From the NCBI RefSeq assembly GCF_022865125.1, contig NZ_CP094828.1, positions 2,783,219 through 2,847,218 of the forward strand: 64,000 bases of DNA, read 5' to 3'. The notes beneath the pieces were generated by a model, which saw only the letters and a list, made by a program, of their open reading frames with translations, ran no database searches and had not been told where the DNA came from. Positions 26,660 through 35,094 of this stretch are shown in pieces. Within the stretch, counting starts at the first letter, position 1, and every line of letters begins with the position of its first letter. This stretch comes from Acuticoccus sp. I52.16.1. Lineage in GTDB: Bacteria > Pseudomonadota > Alphaproteobacteria > Rhizobiales > Amorphaceae. Position numbers and translations under genes: made by a program.

Positions 26660-27937
26660 TTACGCGACAGGCAGCCGCGGGCTGCGGAAGCCGAGCCGGG
26701 CGAGGCCGGTCCGCACCTCCGGCACCGCCATGAAAAGGTCCCAGATCAGCCCGCTTCGGTGGTTCTCGAGCATGATCACGATAGGACCCTGGTCGATCGC
26801 CAACGATCCGGGCGCGACCCAATCGCCGCCCGGCTCGAACGCGTCGGCGAGGCCGTAGGGGCCCCAAAGCGTCTCGCCCCGGTCGTCGACGAAGTGGCGC
26901 AGCGCCGCCATCGCCTCTACCGGCACGAACGGCATCGAGGCGACCGCCCCCGTCGGCGTGACGACGCCGATGTCGTTGGTGGGCGAATGGGCCGCGTAGC
27001 CGACCGTGCTGTCGGAGGCGGTGAGGCCCCAGCAGGCCGGCCCGTACCCTGCGAAGCCGCCCGGATTGGCGATGCAGTGAGCGCGGTTCACCAGCGCATG
27101 CGCGCGCACCTGCTCGCCGTAGTCGGCATAGTCGTCGGCGAGGCCGCGCGGGTCGAGCCCCAGGAAGGAGTAGTGGGCGAGGAAGAGGGGGCCGCCCAGC
27201 TCCGGCCCCAGCGGCAGGCGGATACCGTGGTAGTCGCGGCCGTTGCGAAACTCCTCCGCCTTCGCCCAGGACCGGTGGTAGATCGCCGGGTCGATCGGAT
27301 GCGTCGGCGAGCCGGCCGCCAGGACGAAGGTGATCAGGCTCTCGTTCCAGCCGCGGATCGGCAGGCTCTTGTCGGTCCACGGGTGGCGGTCGCTGCGGTG
27401 CCACATCAGCCCGTGGTCGCCGGGGTGCTCCAGCTCGCGGACATGGGCGGTCCAATCCGCCGCCTCCCACAGCCGCGTGACCGGGCCGGTGATATCCGCC
27501 CGATCGGCGAAGGCCTGCCGCGCGGTGAGGAGGCCGGCCATCAGGAACGACGTCTCGACGAGGTCGCCGCCGTCGTCGGTGGGCGAGAAGGGGACCGTGG
27601 CGCCGGTGCTGCCGTCGAGGAAATGGGGGAAGATGCCGTGGTGTGTCTCGGCCTGCTCCAGGAAGGCGGCGATCCGGGCGATGCGGCCGGCGACCGCGTC
27701 CCGCTCCAACCACCCGCGGGCGGCGCCGACGACGAGGGCCATGACGCCGAACCCACTGCCCCCCGACGTCACGATCCGGTTGGTGTCGTAGCCGAATGCG
27801 CCGGCGCTGCGTTCCCGCGCCATGCCGCTGTCGGGATGGGCGAAATCCCAGAAGTAGGCGAGGGCGGCGCGCGCCGTCGCGTCCCGCAACGCATCGTCGG
27901 AGAGGCCCTTGGCGGGGCGGCCGGGGTTGAGGTCCAT
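26660..27937 (-). CDS. Glycoamylase-like (GH144-type, beta-1,2-glucanase family) protein
   Basis: 425 residues of the glycoamylase-like domain family, whose studied members (GH144) are endo-beta-1,2-glucanases. The (alpha/alpha)6 fold motifs are clear: AYFWDFAHPDSGMARER at the N-terminus, GSGFGVMAL, GGDLVETSFLMAGLL, GWNESLITFVLAAGSPTHPI and YGPACWGLTASDS, then GPYGLADAF. No signal peptide is present, so it should act in the cytoplasm on imported oligosaccharides, unlike the secreted characterised enzymes. It lies downstream of a GH3 gene and a sugar ABC importer on the same strand. Substrate by family only. Confidence 0.82.
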   Translation of the reverse strand: MDLNPGRPAKGLSDDALRDATARAALAYFWDFAHPDSGMARERSAGAFGYDTNRIVTSGGSGFGVMALVVGAARGWLERDAVAGRIARIAAFLEQAETHHGIFPHFLDGSTGATVPFSPTDDGGDLVETSFLMAGLLTARQAFADRADITGPVTRLWEAADWTAHVRELEHPGDHGLMWHRSDRHPWTDKSLPIRGWNESLITFVLAAGSPTHPIDPAIYHRSWAKAEEFRNGRDYHGIRLPLGPELGGPLFLAHYSFLGLDPRGLADDYADYGEQVRAHALVNRAHCIANPGGFAGYGPACWGLTASDSTVGYAAHSPTNDIGVVTPTGAVASMPFVPVEAMAALRHFVDDRGETLWGPYGLADAFEPGGDWVAPGSLAIDQGPIVIMLENHRSGLIWDLFMAVPEVRTGLARLGFRSPRLPVA

Positions 27938-28027
27938 CTACGGGTTCCGCTTTGACGAGGGGGCGGCGAGGAAGTGCTCGGCTTCACCGGAAATCAGGGG
28001 CTCGGGACGCGTCCCCAAGGCGGAGGG

Positions 28028-30292
28028 TCAGGCGCTCCAGACGATCTCGATGCTTTGCAGGTCGCGAGAGTTGGGGCCGACGCCGAGGACGAACGTCCCC
28101 GGGTCCCAGACCCACGCGACCGAGGTCATCGTCTCGCCCATGGCGTAGGCGAGGTCGCGGCGGGTGAGGCGGAAGGCGACGTCGCGTGCCTCGCCCGGCG
28201 CCAGGGTGATCTTCTCGAAGCCCTTCAGCTCGCGGATCGGCCGTGTGATCCGCGCCACCGGGTCCGAGACGTAGAGCTGCACCACCTCGGTGCCCGGCCG
28301 GGGTCCGGTGTTGGTCACGGTGACGCGCACGACCGCCTCGGCGTCGGGGCCCGACAGCCGGGCGGCGTCGACTCGCGGCGCGCCGTAGCCGAACGACGTG
28401 TAGGAGAGGCCGAAGCCGAAGGGGAAGAGGCCGGTCGCCGGATGGATCGAGTCCGGCAGGTCGAGGTAGCCGGTCTTGAACTTCTCGAACCGGCCCGGAT
28501 AGGGGCGGCCGGTCGGTTCCGCCTGGCTGAACACCGGAACCTGCCCGGTGCGCGCCGGAAAGGCGCTCGCCAACCGGCCGGACGGGTCGGCCTTGCCGGT
28601 CAGCAAGTCGGCGATGCCGTGGCCGGCCTCGGTGCCGGCGAACCATACGTAGAGCACCGCGTCCGCGAGGCCGATCTCCTCTTCCAGCGCAAGCGGGCGA
28701 CCGGCCTTCACCACCAGCACCAGCGGCGTTCCCGTCGCGGCGAGCGCGCGGATCAACACCCGTTGCGGTTCGGGCAGCGCAAGGTCGGTCACCGAGGAAC
28801 ACTCGCCGGACGCCTCCTTCGCTTCCCCCACCACGGCGACGGTGACGTCGGCCGCCTCGGCGGCGTGGACGGCCTCGGTCAGCATGGCCTCGGCGCTGCG
28901 GGGGTCGAGGAACACGGTCTGGCCGTGCACGTTGAGCCGCGCGGCGAGAATCTCGTCGTCGACGATGTCGGCACCCTTCACGCAGGTGATGGGACCGTCG
29001 TAGCTCGCGTGCAGGCCCTCCAGCAGCGTCACCGCCTGGCGATGGTCGCCGGAGACGGCCCAGGTGCCGAGGAGGTTGGTCTGGTCGTCGGCGATGGCGC
29101 CGACCATCGCGATGCGCTTGCCCGGCGCCAGCGGCAGGATGCCGTCATTCTTCAAGAGCACCGAGCTCTCGGCGATGGCCCCGCGGGCGACGCGGCGGTG
29201 TGCCGGGGCGAGGGGGAAACGGGCCGCCCGCTCCTCGTCGCAGTAGCGGAACGGGTCGTCGAACAGGCCGATGCGGTGCTTCAGCGCCAGCACGCGCCCG
29301 CACGCCTCGTCGATCGCGGCGCGGATGTCGTCTGCCGGGATGGCGATGCCGCTTTCGGGGCGGCTGAGGCCCTCCTCGGCGAGCCTGGGGAGGTGGTCGA
29401 GGTAGTCCTCGCCGATCATGTCCATGTCGATCCCGGCGATCAGCGCCAGGCCCGCCACCGTCTCGCGGTCGCCCAGGCCGTGGGCGGCCAGCTCCATGAT
29501 GCCGGTATAGTCGGCGACCATCAGCCCGTCGAAGCCGGCCGTGCCGCGCAGCCAGCCGCGGATGAGGTCGCGGTGGGCGTGCATCGGCCGCTTGTTGAGC
29601 GCATTGAAGGCGCCCATGATCGACCCCGCCCCCGCTGCGACACCGGCGCGGAAGGGCTCGGCATAGACGCCGATCGCCTCCTCCGGCGAGAGGTTGGCGT
29701 TGTCGTAATCGCGTCCGCCGACCGCGGCGCCGTAGGCGAGGAAATGCTTCAGGCACGACACCACCGTGTCGGGCGCGGTGGGGTCGTCCCCCTCGAAGCC
29801 CTTGACCATCGCCTCGGCGTAGCGGGCGGCGAGGAAGGGGTCCTCGCCCGGGCTCTCGGCGATGCGGCCCCAGCGCGGGTCCCGCGCGATGTCGATCATC
29901 GGGGCGTAGACGTGGTTGATCCCCTCGGCCGCCGCCTCGGTCGCGGCGACGCGGGCGACGTCGTGCCAGAGCTGCGGGTTGAAGGCGCAGCCGAGCGCGA
30001 CGGGCAGGGGGAAGATCGTGCGGTGGCCGTGGATCACGTCCTCGGCGAAGAAGAGCGGGATGCCGTGACGCGAGCCCGCGACCGCGATCTCCTGCCACGC
30101 CCGCACCGAGCGGACCGACTTGGTGCCGAAGAGACCGCCGAGCCGGCCGCTCTTCAGACGGTCCTCGATGTTGCGGACGGCGGGACTGCCGGTCTCCGGT
30201 CCCTCGCCGGCGCTGAGGAGATTGAGCTGGCCGATCTTCTCGGCCAGCGTCATCCGCTGCAGCAGGGCAGCGACGAAGTCGTTGTCGGACAT
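28028..30292 (-). CDS. GH3 beta-glucosidase (BglX-like), cytoplasmic
   Basis: 754 residues with the three GH3 parts: an N-terminal TIM barrel (about 10-330), an alpha/beta sandwich (about 370-600) and a fibronectin-III-like C-terminus (about 660-745). The nucleophile Asp is in GLMVADYTGIMELAAHG, in place of the usual SDW, and the acid/base Glu is probably in EAKEASGECSS. KHFLAYG and GEDPFLAARY are standard substrate-pocket motifs. There is no signal peptide, whereas BglX is periplasmic. It starts 18 bases after the ABC gene and precedes the GH144-type gene, consistent with cleaving short beta-glucans to glucose. Confidence 0.9.
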   Translation of the reverse strand: MSDNDFVAALLQRMTLAEKIGQLNLLSAGEGPETGSPAVRNIEDRLKSGRLGGLFGTKSVRSVRAWQEIAVAGSRHGIPLFFAEDVIHGHRTIFPLPVALGCAFNPQLWHDVARVAATEAAAEGINHVYAPMIDIARDPRWGRIAESPGEDPFLAARYAEAMVKGFEGDDPTAPDTVVSCLKHFLAYGAAVGGRDYDNANLSPEEAIGVYAEPFRAGVAAGAGSIMGAFNALNKRPMHAHRDLIRGWLRGTAGFDGLMVADYTGIMELAAHGLGDRETVAGLALIAGIDMDMIGEDYLDHLPRLAEEGLSRPESGIAIPADDIRAAIDEACGRVLALKHRIGLFDDPFRYCDEERAARFPLAPAHRRVARGAIAESSVLLKNDGILPLAPGKRIAMVGAIADDQTNLLGTWAVSGDHRQAVTLLEGLHASYDGPITCVKGADIVDDEILAARLNVHGQTVFLDPRSAEAMLTEAVHAAEAADVTVAVVGEAKEASGECSSVTDLALPEPQRVLIRALAATGTPLVLVVKAGRPLALEEEIGLADAVLYVWFAGTEAGHGIADLLTGKADPSGRLASAFPARTGQVPVFSQAEPTGRPYPGRFEKFKTGYLDLPDSIHPATGLFPFGFGLSYTSFGYGAPRVDAARLSGPDAEAVVRVTVTNTGPRPGTEVVQLYVSDPVARITRPIRELKGFEKITLAPGEARDVAFRLTRRDLAYAMGETMTSVAWVWDPGTFVLGVGPNSRDLQSIEIVWSA

Positions 30293-30310
30293 GGGATCTT
30301 TCGCGTGGCC

Positions 30311-32524
30311 CTATTCGGCGGCGATCTGATCGACCACCTTCGCCGGCTGACCTAGTGCGTGGATGTCCGCGATGCCATCCTCGATGTAGAGAATGTTGTC
30401 GTAGAAGGTCTTGCCGCCGGGCGCGACGGGGGGCTCCGGCGTGTGCATGATCGATATGACGATCGCCTTGGGGCAATGGTCCGCGATCAGGCGGTGGAAC
30501 TCCAGGGTGGCGAGCGGGTCGAGCGCGGCGCACGCCTCGTCGAGCAGCAGCACGTCCGGCTGCTGCAGGATGATGCGTGCCAGCACCAGACGCTGACGCT
30601 GACCGCCGGAGAACACGTTGTTCCAGGGCTTGCCGTGGTGCAGGTCGTCGTCGACGTCGGCGATGAACTTGCCGAGCCCGACCTCCGACAGCGCCGCGGC
30701 GATCTGAAGATCCGTGAAGCGGCCGCCGAAATCGGGGTAGCAGATCAGCTCGCGCAGGGTGAGGCGCGTCGGCAGGTCCGGATCCTGTCCGGCGAAGAAC
30801 ATCCGCGCGCCCTCGGGGTGGACGATGTCGCCCGAGCCGTAGGGCCACAGGCCGGCGATCGCCTTCATCAGGCTCGACTTGCCGCTGCCGTTCTGCCCGC
30901 GCACATACGCCCACTGGCCCGGGCGGATGTTGATGTGCGGCACGGTCAGGAACGGCTCGGCGTCCTTGCCGCGGTGGCGCAGCTCGACGTTCTTCAGCGT
31001 CAAGCCGAAGCGGGGGTTCTGCACCGGGTGGCGGAACGCGTTGACGCCGGTCTGGCTGTAGAAGGCCTGCCGATCGCTGGCGGCCTCGATGGCGTTGGCG
31101 ACTTCGGTCAGTCGCACGGCGTTGGCCTTCAGCGTGGCGATCGCGGGCATCACCTGGATGAACCAGGAGCAGTCCTCGATCAGCTCGGCCGCCAGCTCCG
31201 ACGTCGCCGAGTAGGCGCGGAAGGTGAGGGCCCCGGAGAGGTAGCCCGGCAGCGCCGGCAGGTAGGAAACCAGCCGCTTGGACAGGAAGTTGTAGCTGTT
31301 GGTGAACATCATGAACCCGGCTTGGGTGATGTTCATCCGGTGCCACACCTCGTCGATCCCGGCGTAGAGCTTGCCGTTGGTCTGCTGCTGCACGCGCTGT
31401 CCGCCGGAGATGGCGAGCTGGTTCGACCGGCTGAGCATCTCGTTCAGCTCGCCGCGCCAGGTGCCGTCGCGCGACTGACGCTCCAGCGTCTGCCGCTCCA
31501 GCACGCGGCCCAGCAGCCAGGCGCAGAAGGTGCCGAAGGGGACGTAGAGGGCGATGACGATCGCGACCAGCAGCGCCGAGCCGTAGGCGCCGGGCGAGAA
31601 TGTGAGAGCGGCGCCGACCGCGGGACCGAAGGCGTCCGTCGCGGCGGCGCCGGCGGCGGCGAACCAGCGCTCCAGAAACGGGACTTCGACCGAGCGGGCG
31701 ATGATCGCCGACGACACGAAGTAGATCGACGTCACCGACCCCCAGATGCCCATGGCGAGGCCGATGATGCCGCCGAACATGTTGTTGGTGCACTCGTCGA
31801 CGCGCTGGTCGACGTTGTCGGGCATGCGGCCGACGGCATTGGGCCCGGCGTCGCGGTTCGACATCAGGCTCATCGCGATGTGGTTCTGGCCCAGCATCGC
31901 GGCGGAGAACTGGCCTTGCGTCCACCCGCGCGCCTTGCGGTGCAGCGTGGCGGAGACGAAGTGGCGGAACCCGATCGCGCCGTAACGGGCGAGGTAGATG
32001 CCCGCGAACGCGGCGACCGACGCCATCAGGATCGCGACGGGGTCGACCCCCTCGCTCGGCGCGTGGAACGAGACGATGGAGTTGAGAAAGTCCGCGCTGG
32101 AGGTCGCCGCCCACACCGAGGACTTGGAGATGAGCGTCGTGATGGCGAACACCGCGAAGGTGAGCGACCACGCCTCGACCCAACGCTCGGAGGTCCAGTA
32201 GGCGGAGAGCAGGCCCCAGAAGCCGCGCATGCCCGACACCGGCGTCGCGCCCCGGCGGCGGAGCGGCGCGTGCAGCCGCGGGTGGGTGCGGCCGAGGGTG
32301 TAGACCACCGGCAGGGCGGCGAGGCCCACGCCCCAGGTCAGCGTGAACGCGGGGCCGGCCCAGCGCGACAGGAGCGCGAGCGTCTCGGCCAGCAGGCCGG
32401 TCGCGTCGAGCAGCAAGAGGTCGAGTGTCAGCGCGAGCGTGCCGGCGGCGAGGATCGCCACCAGGACACTTTGCCTACTACTCCGGTTCCTAGCCCAGAT
32501 AGACGGACGAACCTTCATCGCCAT
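30311..32524 (-). CDS. BacA/YddA-type ABC transporter, fused membrane and ATPase domains
   Basis: About 737 residues from ATG 32524 (AGGG upstream; TTG 32539 also possible). An extended N-terminus with two extra hydrophobic segments precedes an SbmA/BacA-like membrane domain (about 120-480), with NRDAGPNAVGRMPDNVDQRVDEC as its core. The ATPase follows: Walker A GQNGSGKSS (about 543-551), signature FSGGQRQRL and Walker B VLLLDEACAALD. Relatives import peptides or cobalamin, or flip lipids. The gene is 18 bases from the GH3 gene, so a role in oligosaccharide or peptide movement is possible. Not a NdvA-type glucan exporter by membrane-domain sequence. Confidence 0.85.
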   Translation of the reverse strand: MAMKVRPSIWARNRSSRQSVLVAILAAGTLALTLDLLLLDATGLLAETLALLSRWAGPAFTLTWGVGLAALPVVYTLGRTHPRLHAPLRRRGATPVSGMRGFWGLLSAYWTSERWVEAWSLTFAVFAITTLISKSSVWAATSSADFLNSIVSFHAPSEGVDPVAILMASVAAFAGIYLARYGAIGFRHFVSATLHRKARGWTQGQFSAAMLGQNHIAMSLMSNRDAGPNAVGRMPDNVDQRVDECTNNMFGGIIGLAMGIWGSVTSIYFVSSAIIARSVEVPFLERWFAAAGAAATDAFGPAVGAALTFSPGAYGSALLVAIVIALYVPFGTFCAWLLGRVLERQTLERQSRDGTWRGELNEMLSRSNQLAISGGQRVQQQTNGKLYAGIDEVWHRMNITQAGFMMFTNSYNFLSKRLVSYLPALPGYLSGALTFRAYSATSELAAELIEDCSWFIQVMPAIATLKANAVRLTEVANAIEAASDRQAFYSQTGVNAFRHPVQNPRFGLTLKNVELRHRGKDAEPFLTVPHINIRPGQWAYVRGQNGSGKSSLMKAIAGLWPYGSGDIVHPEGARMFFAGQDPDLPTRLTLRELICYPDFGGRFTDLQIAAALSEVGLGKFIADVDDDLHHGKPWNNVFSGGQRQRLVLARIILQQPDVLLLDEACAALDPLATLEFHRLIADHCPKAIVISIMHTPEPPVAPGGKTFYDNILYIEDGIADIHALGQPAKVVDQIAAE

Positions 32525-32919
32525 CCAGCCCTGTTTCAACTGCGCACTCGTCGGGCCGCGCGGTGTGACCCAGCCTTAGCCTAGGCGATGATGCTGGGCC
32601 GATCGTCTCCGACGCCTTAAGGCTGCCCTTATGACGCCCAGAATGCGACAGCGCCGCCACGTAGGAAAGCTTTGCCGAATATGGGGGCGGTGTTTTTAGG
32701 GAACTGTGTTTCAAATCACACGAGTGCGACCGCCGCTCCACAACCCGTCCCCCCTTAAACGCGGGAGTGGTTAAAAAAATTATGTCCTTGGCACTGCTGT
32801 GCTATTTGGCCGCGAACACGGGATCGTGCACCAGTCTTCCGGATTGCCGAAAATGTCCACAGGGGCAGCTTTTAGGCAGCGAATGGAACGTTCGCCCCAT
32901 CGGCGAGCGCACGCGATTG

Positions 32920-32936
32920 CGCGATTCCGAATCGCG
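32920..32936. promoter_or_regulatory. Palindrome in the spacer upstream of the ABC-GH3-GH144 genes
   Basis: CGCGATTC, one C, then GAATCGCG: eight-base arms, exactly inverted. A partial third copy (GCGATT) lies eight bases to the left, so three related half-sites are clustered. The form suits a dimeric sugar-responsive repressor such as a LacI-type protein, though no regulator gene lies nearby. The GATTC and GAATC also make two GANTC methylation sites. Confidence 0.4.
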
Positions 32937-33024
32937 TATCAATTGTGGAAGCGCGATGTTCAATAAGGCAGGCTGTCAAAAAAGGCGCTCGGTGACGCCG
33001 CCGCATGGCGCCCGTGCCTCATTT

Positions 33025-33051
33025 CACGCGGCTGGTATAATCGGCCGCGTG
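33025..33051 (-). terminator. Hairpin after the second sugar permease gene
   Basis: CACGCGGC and GCCGCGTG pair around an 11-base loop, 15 bases beyond the permease stop at 33066. It lacks a T-tract on the minus strand (GAAATGAGG follows). It probably ends or stabilises the importer transcript, which would make the downstream ABC-GH3-GH144 genes a separate unit. Confidence 0.45.
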
Positions 33052-33065
33052 AGAGGTTCGATGAT

Positions 33066-34037
33066 CTAACGCGACGTAATTTTCTGTCGTCCGTAGATCA
33101 GCAGCATCGCGATGATCACAGTGCCGTAGATGATCTGGCGATAGGCCTCGTCCATCTGCATCACGTTGAGCACGCTCTGTAGCAGAACGATCAGAACGAC
33201 GCCGATCACCGTGCCGGAATATCGGCCCTGGCCGCCTAGGATCGTCGTCCCACCCAGCACGACGGCGGCGATCGAGGGCAGCAGATACTGGTCGCCCATG
33301 GCCTGGAAGGCGCGTGCCGAGTAGCCGGCGAGCGACATACCGCCGATCACCGCGCACAGCGAGCACATCAGGAACGCCGCCATGATGACGAGGCGCGTTT
33401 TCACCCCCGAGAGGTAGGCCGCCGCCTCCTGATTGCCGATCGCGTACATGTAGCGGCCGAGCGCCGTGCGCGTCAGCACGAACACCAGCGCCAGCGACAC
33501 CAGAAGCCACAACACCACCGAATGCGGCACCCCGAAGGTGCGGTCGGCGCCGAGGAAGACCATCACGTCCGTCGCCGCGCTCTGCGGCGCGTGCCCGCCG
33601 GTCAGCATCACCATCAGGCCGAGGAGGACGGTGTTCATGCCGAGCGTGAAGATCATCGACGGCACGCGCAGGAAAGCGACTCCGAAGCCGTTGACGAGCC
33701 CCACCGCAACCCCCAGCGCCAAGCCGGCGAGGTCGCCCGTCACGCCGCCGATGGCGGTGGCGATCATCGCGCCGGAGGTCATCGTCCAGGGGACCGAGAG
33801 GTCGATGTGGCCGAGGAGGATGACCATCATCATGCCCGCCGCCGTGATGCCGAGGAAGGCGCCGGAATGGAGCTGCAGGACCAAGTAGTTGGGCGACAGG
33901 AAGGTCGCCGTCCCTTGCGTGTGCAGCGTGTAGGCGGTGCCGACCGCCAGGATCAGCACGATGAACGTGAGGCCGATGACGATCGGCAGGTCGAGCCGGA
34001 AGGCGGGGCGCCGGGACGGCACGGACGGAGAGGTCAT
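33066..34037 (-). CDS. Sugar ABC transporter permease, RbsC type (second copy)
   Basis: 323 residues, about eight to ten hydrophobic segments, of the BPD_transp_2 ribose/xylose/galactose permease family. GHIDLSVPWTM and the closing AAVVLGGTTILGGQGRYSGTVIGV are the family signatures. It pairs with the permease ten bases upstream to form a heterodimeric channel, an arrangement typical when two distinct RbsC-like genes are adjacent. The substrate is unknown; genes on either side suggest a saccharide. Confidence 0.9.
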   Translation of the reverse strand: MTSPSVPSRRPAFRLDLPIVIGLTFIVLILAVGTAYTLHTQGTATFLSPNYLVLQLHSGAFLGITAAGMMMVILLGHIDLSVPWTMTSGAMIATAIGGVTGDLAGLALGVAVGLVNGFGVAFLRVPSMIFTLGMNTVLLGLMVMLTGGHAPQSAATDVMVFLGADRTFGVPHSVVLWLLVSLALVFVLTRTALGRYMYAIGNQEAAAYLSGVKTRLVIMAAFLMCSLCAVIGGMSLAGYSARAFQAMGDQYLLPSIAAVVLGGTTILGGQGRYSGTVIGVVLIVLLQSVLNVMQMDEAYRQIIYGTVIIAMLLIYGRQKITSR

Positions 34038-34047
34038 GGTGCGGTCC

Positions 34048-35094
34048 TCAGGTAAACAGCGACAGGCGGTTCTTCACGCGCAGCACGCGCGCCGCCCCGA
34101 GACTCACGGCCAGCAGCAGGATCAGCCCCTCGAACAGCGGCTGCAGCAGCGGGTCGGCGACGAAGCCGACCGCCGCCCCCTCCGGGATCACGCGGAAGAT
34201 GAACGTGATGGAGCGCAACACCAGCGCACCGAAGATGGTGCCGATCACGCCCCCGGTCCCGCCGTAGAGCGAAGTGCCGCCGATGACGACCGCCGCGATG
34301 GAGCGCAGCGTGTACTCGGCCGCCTGCGGCGCGTCGGCGTTGCCCGAGCCCATCTGCAGGGTGAGGTAGACGCCCGCGCAGCCGGCGAAGAAGCCGCCCA
34401 GCGTGAACGCGGCGATCTTCGAGCGGTCGACGTTCAAGCCGGACATGTAGGCCGCCTGCTCGTTGGAGCCGACCGCGTAGCAGCCGCGCCCCAGCACCGT
34501 GGCGCGGAACGGCAGCCAGACGAGGACGATGATCGCGGTGAGGAAGATCGCCTGCATGGGGAGGAGTCCCAGCGGCCCCAGGTCCTCCCACCAGCCGAAC
34601 GTGAAGCCCAGCTCGTTGATGTCGTTGGTGAAGGCCCAGGCGATGTCCGCGTTGACGGCGCCGCCCGGCGTCGGCCGTAGGATCAGCGCCGCGCCGAGGT
34701 AGATGGCGCCGGTCGCCAAGGTCGCGATGATCGGCTGGATGCGACCGTAGACGATCACGCAGCCGTTCATGAACCCGGCCGCCGCGCCGAGCGCCAGCGC
34801 GCCGACGACGCCGGCCAGCACCGACCCGCCGCTCCCCGCCATCACCACCGAGCCGAAGCAGTTGGTGAACGTCATCAGCGGACCGACCGACAGGTCGAGC
34901 CCGCCGACCAGCACCGCCATCGTCTGCGCCATTCCGACGAAGATCAGCGCCATCGTCTCGTTGGCGTTCTGCAGGACGACGTTGACGCCCCAGTTGGGGT
35001 GCATCACCGCATAGGTGCCGTAGATCACCGCGAACAGCGCGATCGCCAGAAGGATCCCGGCATTGTAACGCACGAACCGATTGAGTGCGCTCAT
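34048..35094 (-). CDS. Sugar ABC transporter permease, RbsC type (first copy)
   Basis: 348 residues of the same family. VGGLDLSVGPLMTFTN and AVVIGGTSLYGGTGGVIGTI are the conserved blocks. ATG 35094 overlaps the ATPase stop (ATGA), so translation is coupled. It is about 25 residues longer than its partner, with the additional residues in the central periplasmic loop (about 140-170). Confidence 0.9.
   Translation of the reverse strand: MSALNRFVRYNAGILLAIALFAVIYGTYAVMHPNWGVNVVLQNANETMALIFVGMAQTMAVLVGGLDLSVGPLMTFTNCFGSVVMAGSGGSVLAGVVGALALGAAAGFMNGCVIVYGRIQPIIATLATGAIYLGAALILRPTPGGAVNADIAWAFTNDINELGFTFGWWEDLGPLGLLPMQAIFLTAIIVLVWLPFRATVLGRGCYAVGSNEQAAYMSGLNVDRSKIAAFTLGGFFAGCAGVYLTLQMGSGNADAPQAAEYTLRSIAAVVIGGTSLYGGTGGVIGTIFGALVLRSITFIFRVIPEGAAVGFVADPLLQPLFEGLILLLAVSLGAARVLRVKNRLSLFT

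Larger units (their letters stand above)
32525..33065. other. Long A/T-richer spacer upstream of the BacA-type ABC gene
   Basis: About 540 bases with no convincing gene; short readings here lack coding character and ribosome sites. Composition is visibly less GC-rich than the flanks, with poly-A/T runs near 32694-32700 and 32774-32785. It contains a 17-base palindrome (32920-32936) and a hairpin at 33025-33051. It should carry the promoter of the ABC-GH3-GH144 transcript. It might also encode a small RNA; I cannot show this. Confidence 0.45.

Noticed and set aside
29145-32183. Minus-strand open frame spanning the GH3 and ABC genes in a different frame
   Set aside because: It crosses two genuine genes in the wrong frame and has biased Arg/Pro/Ala content without domains.
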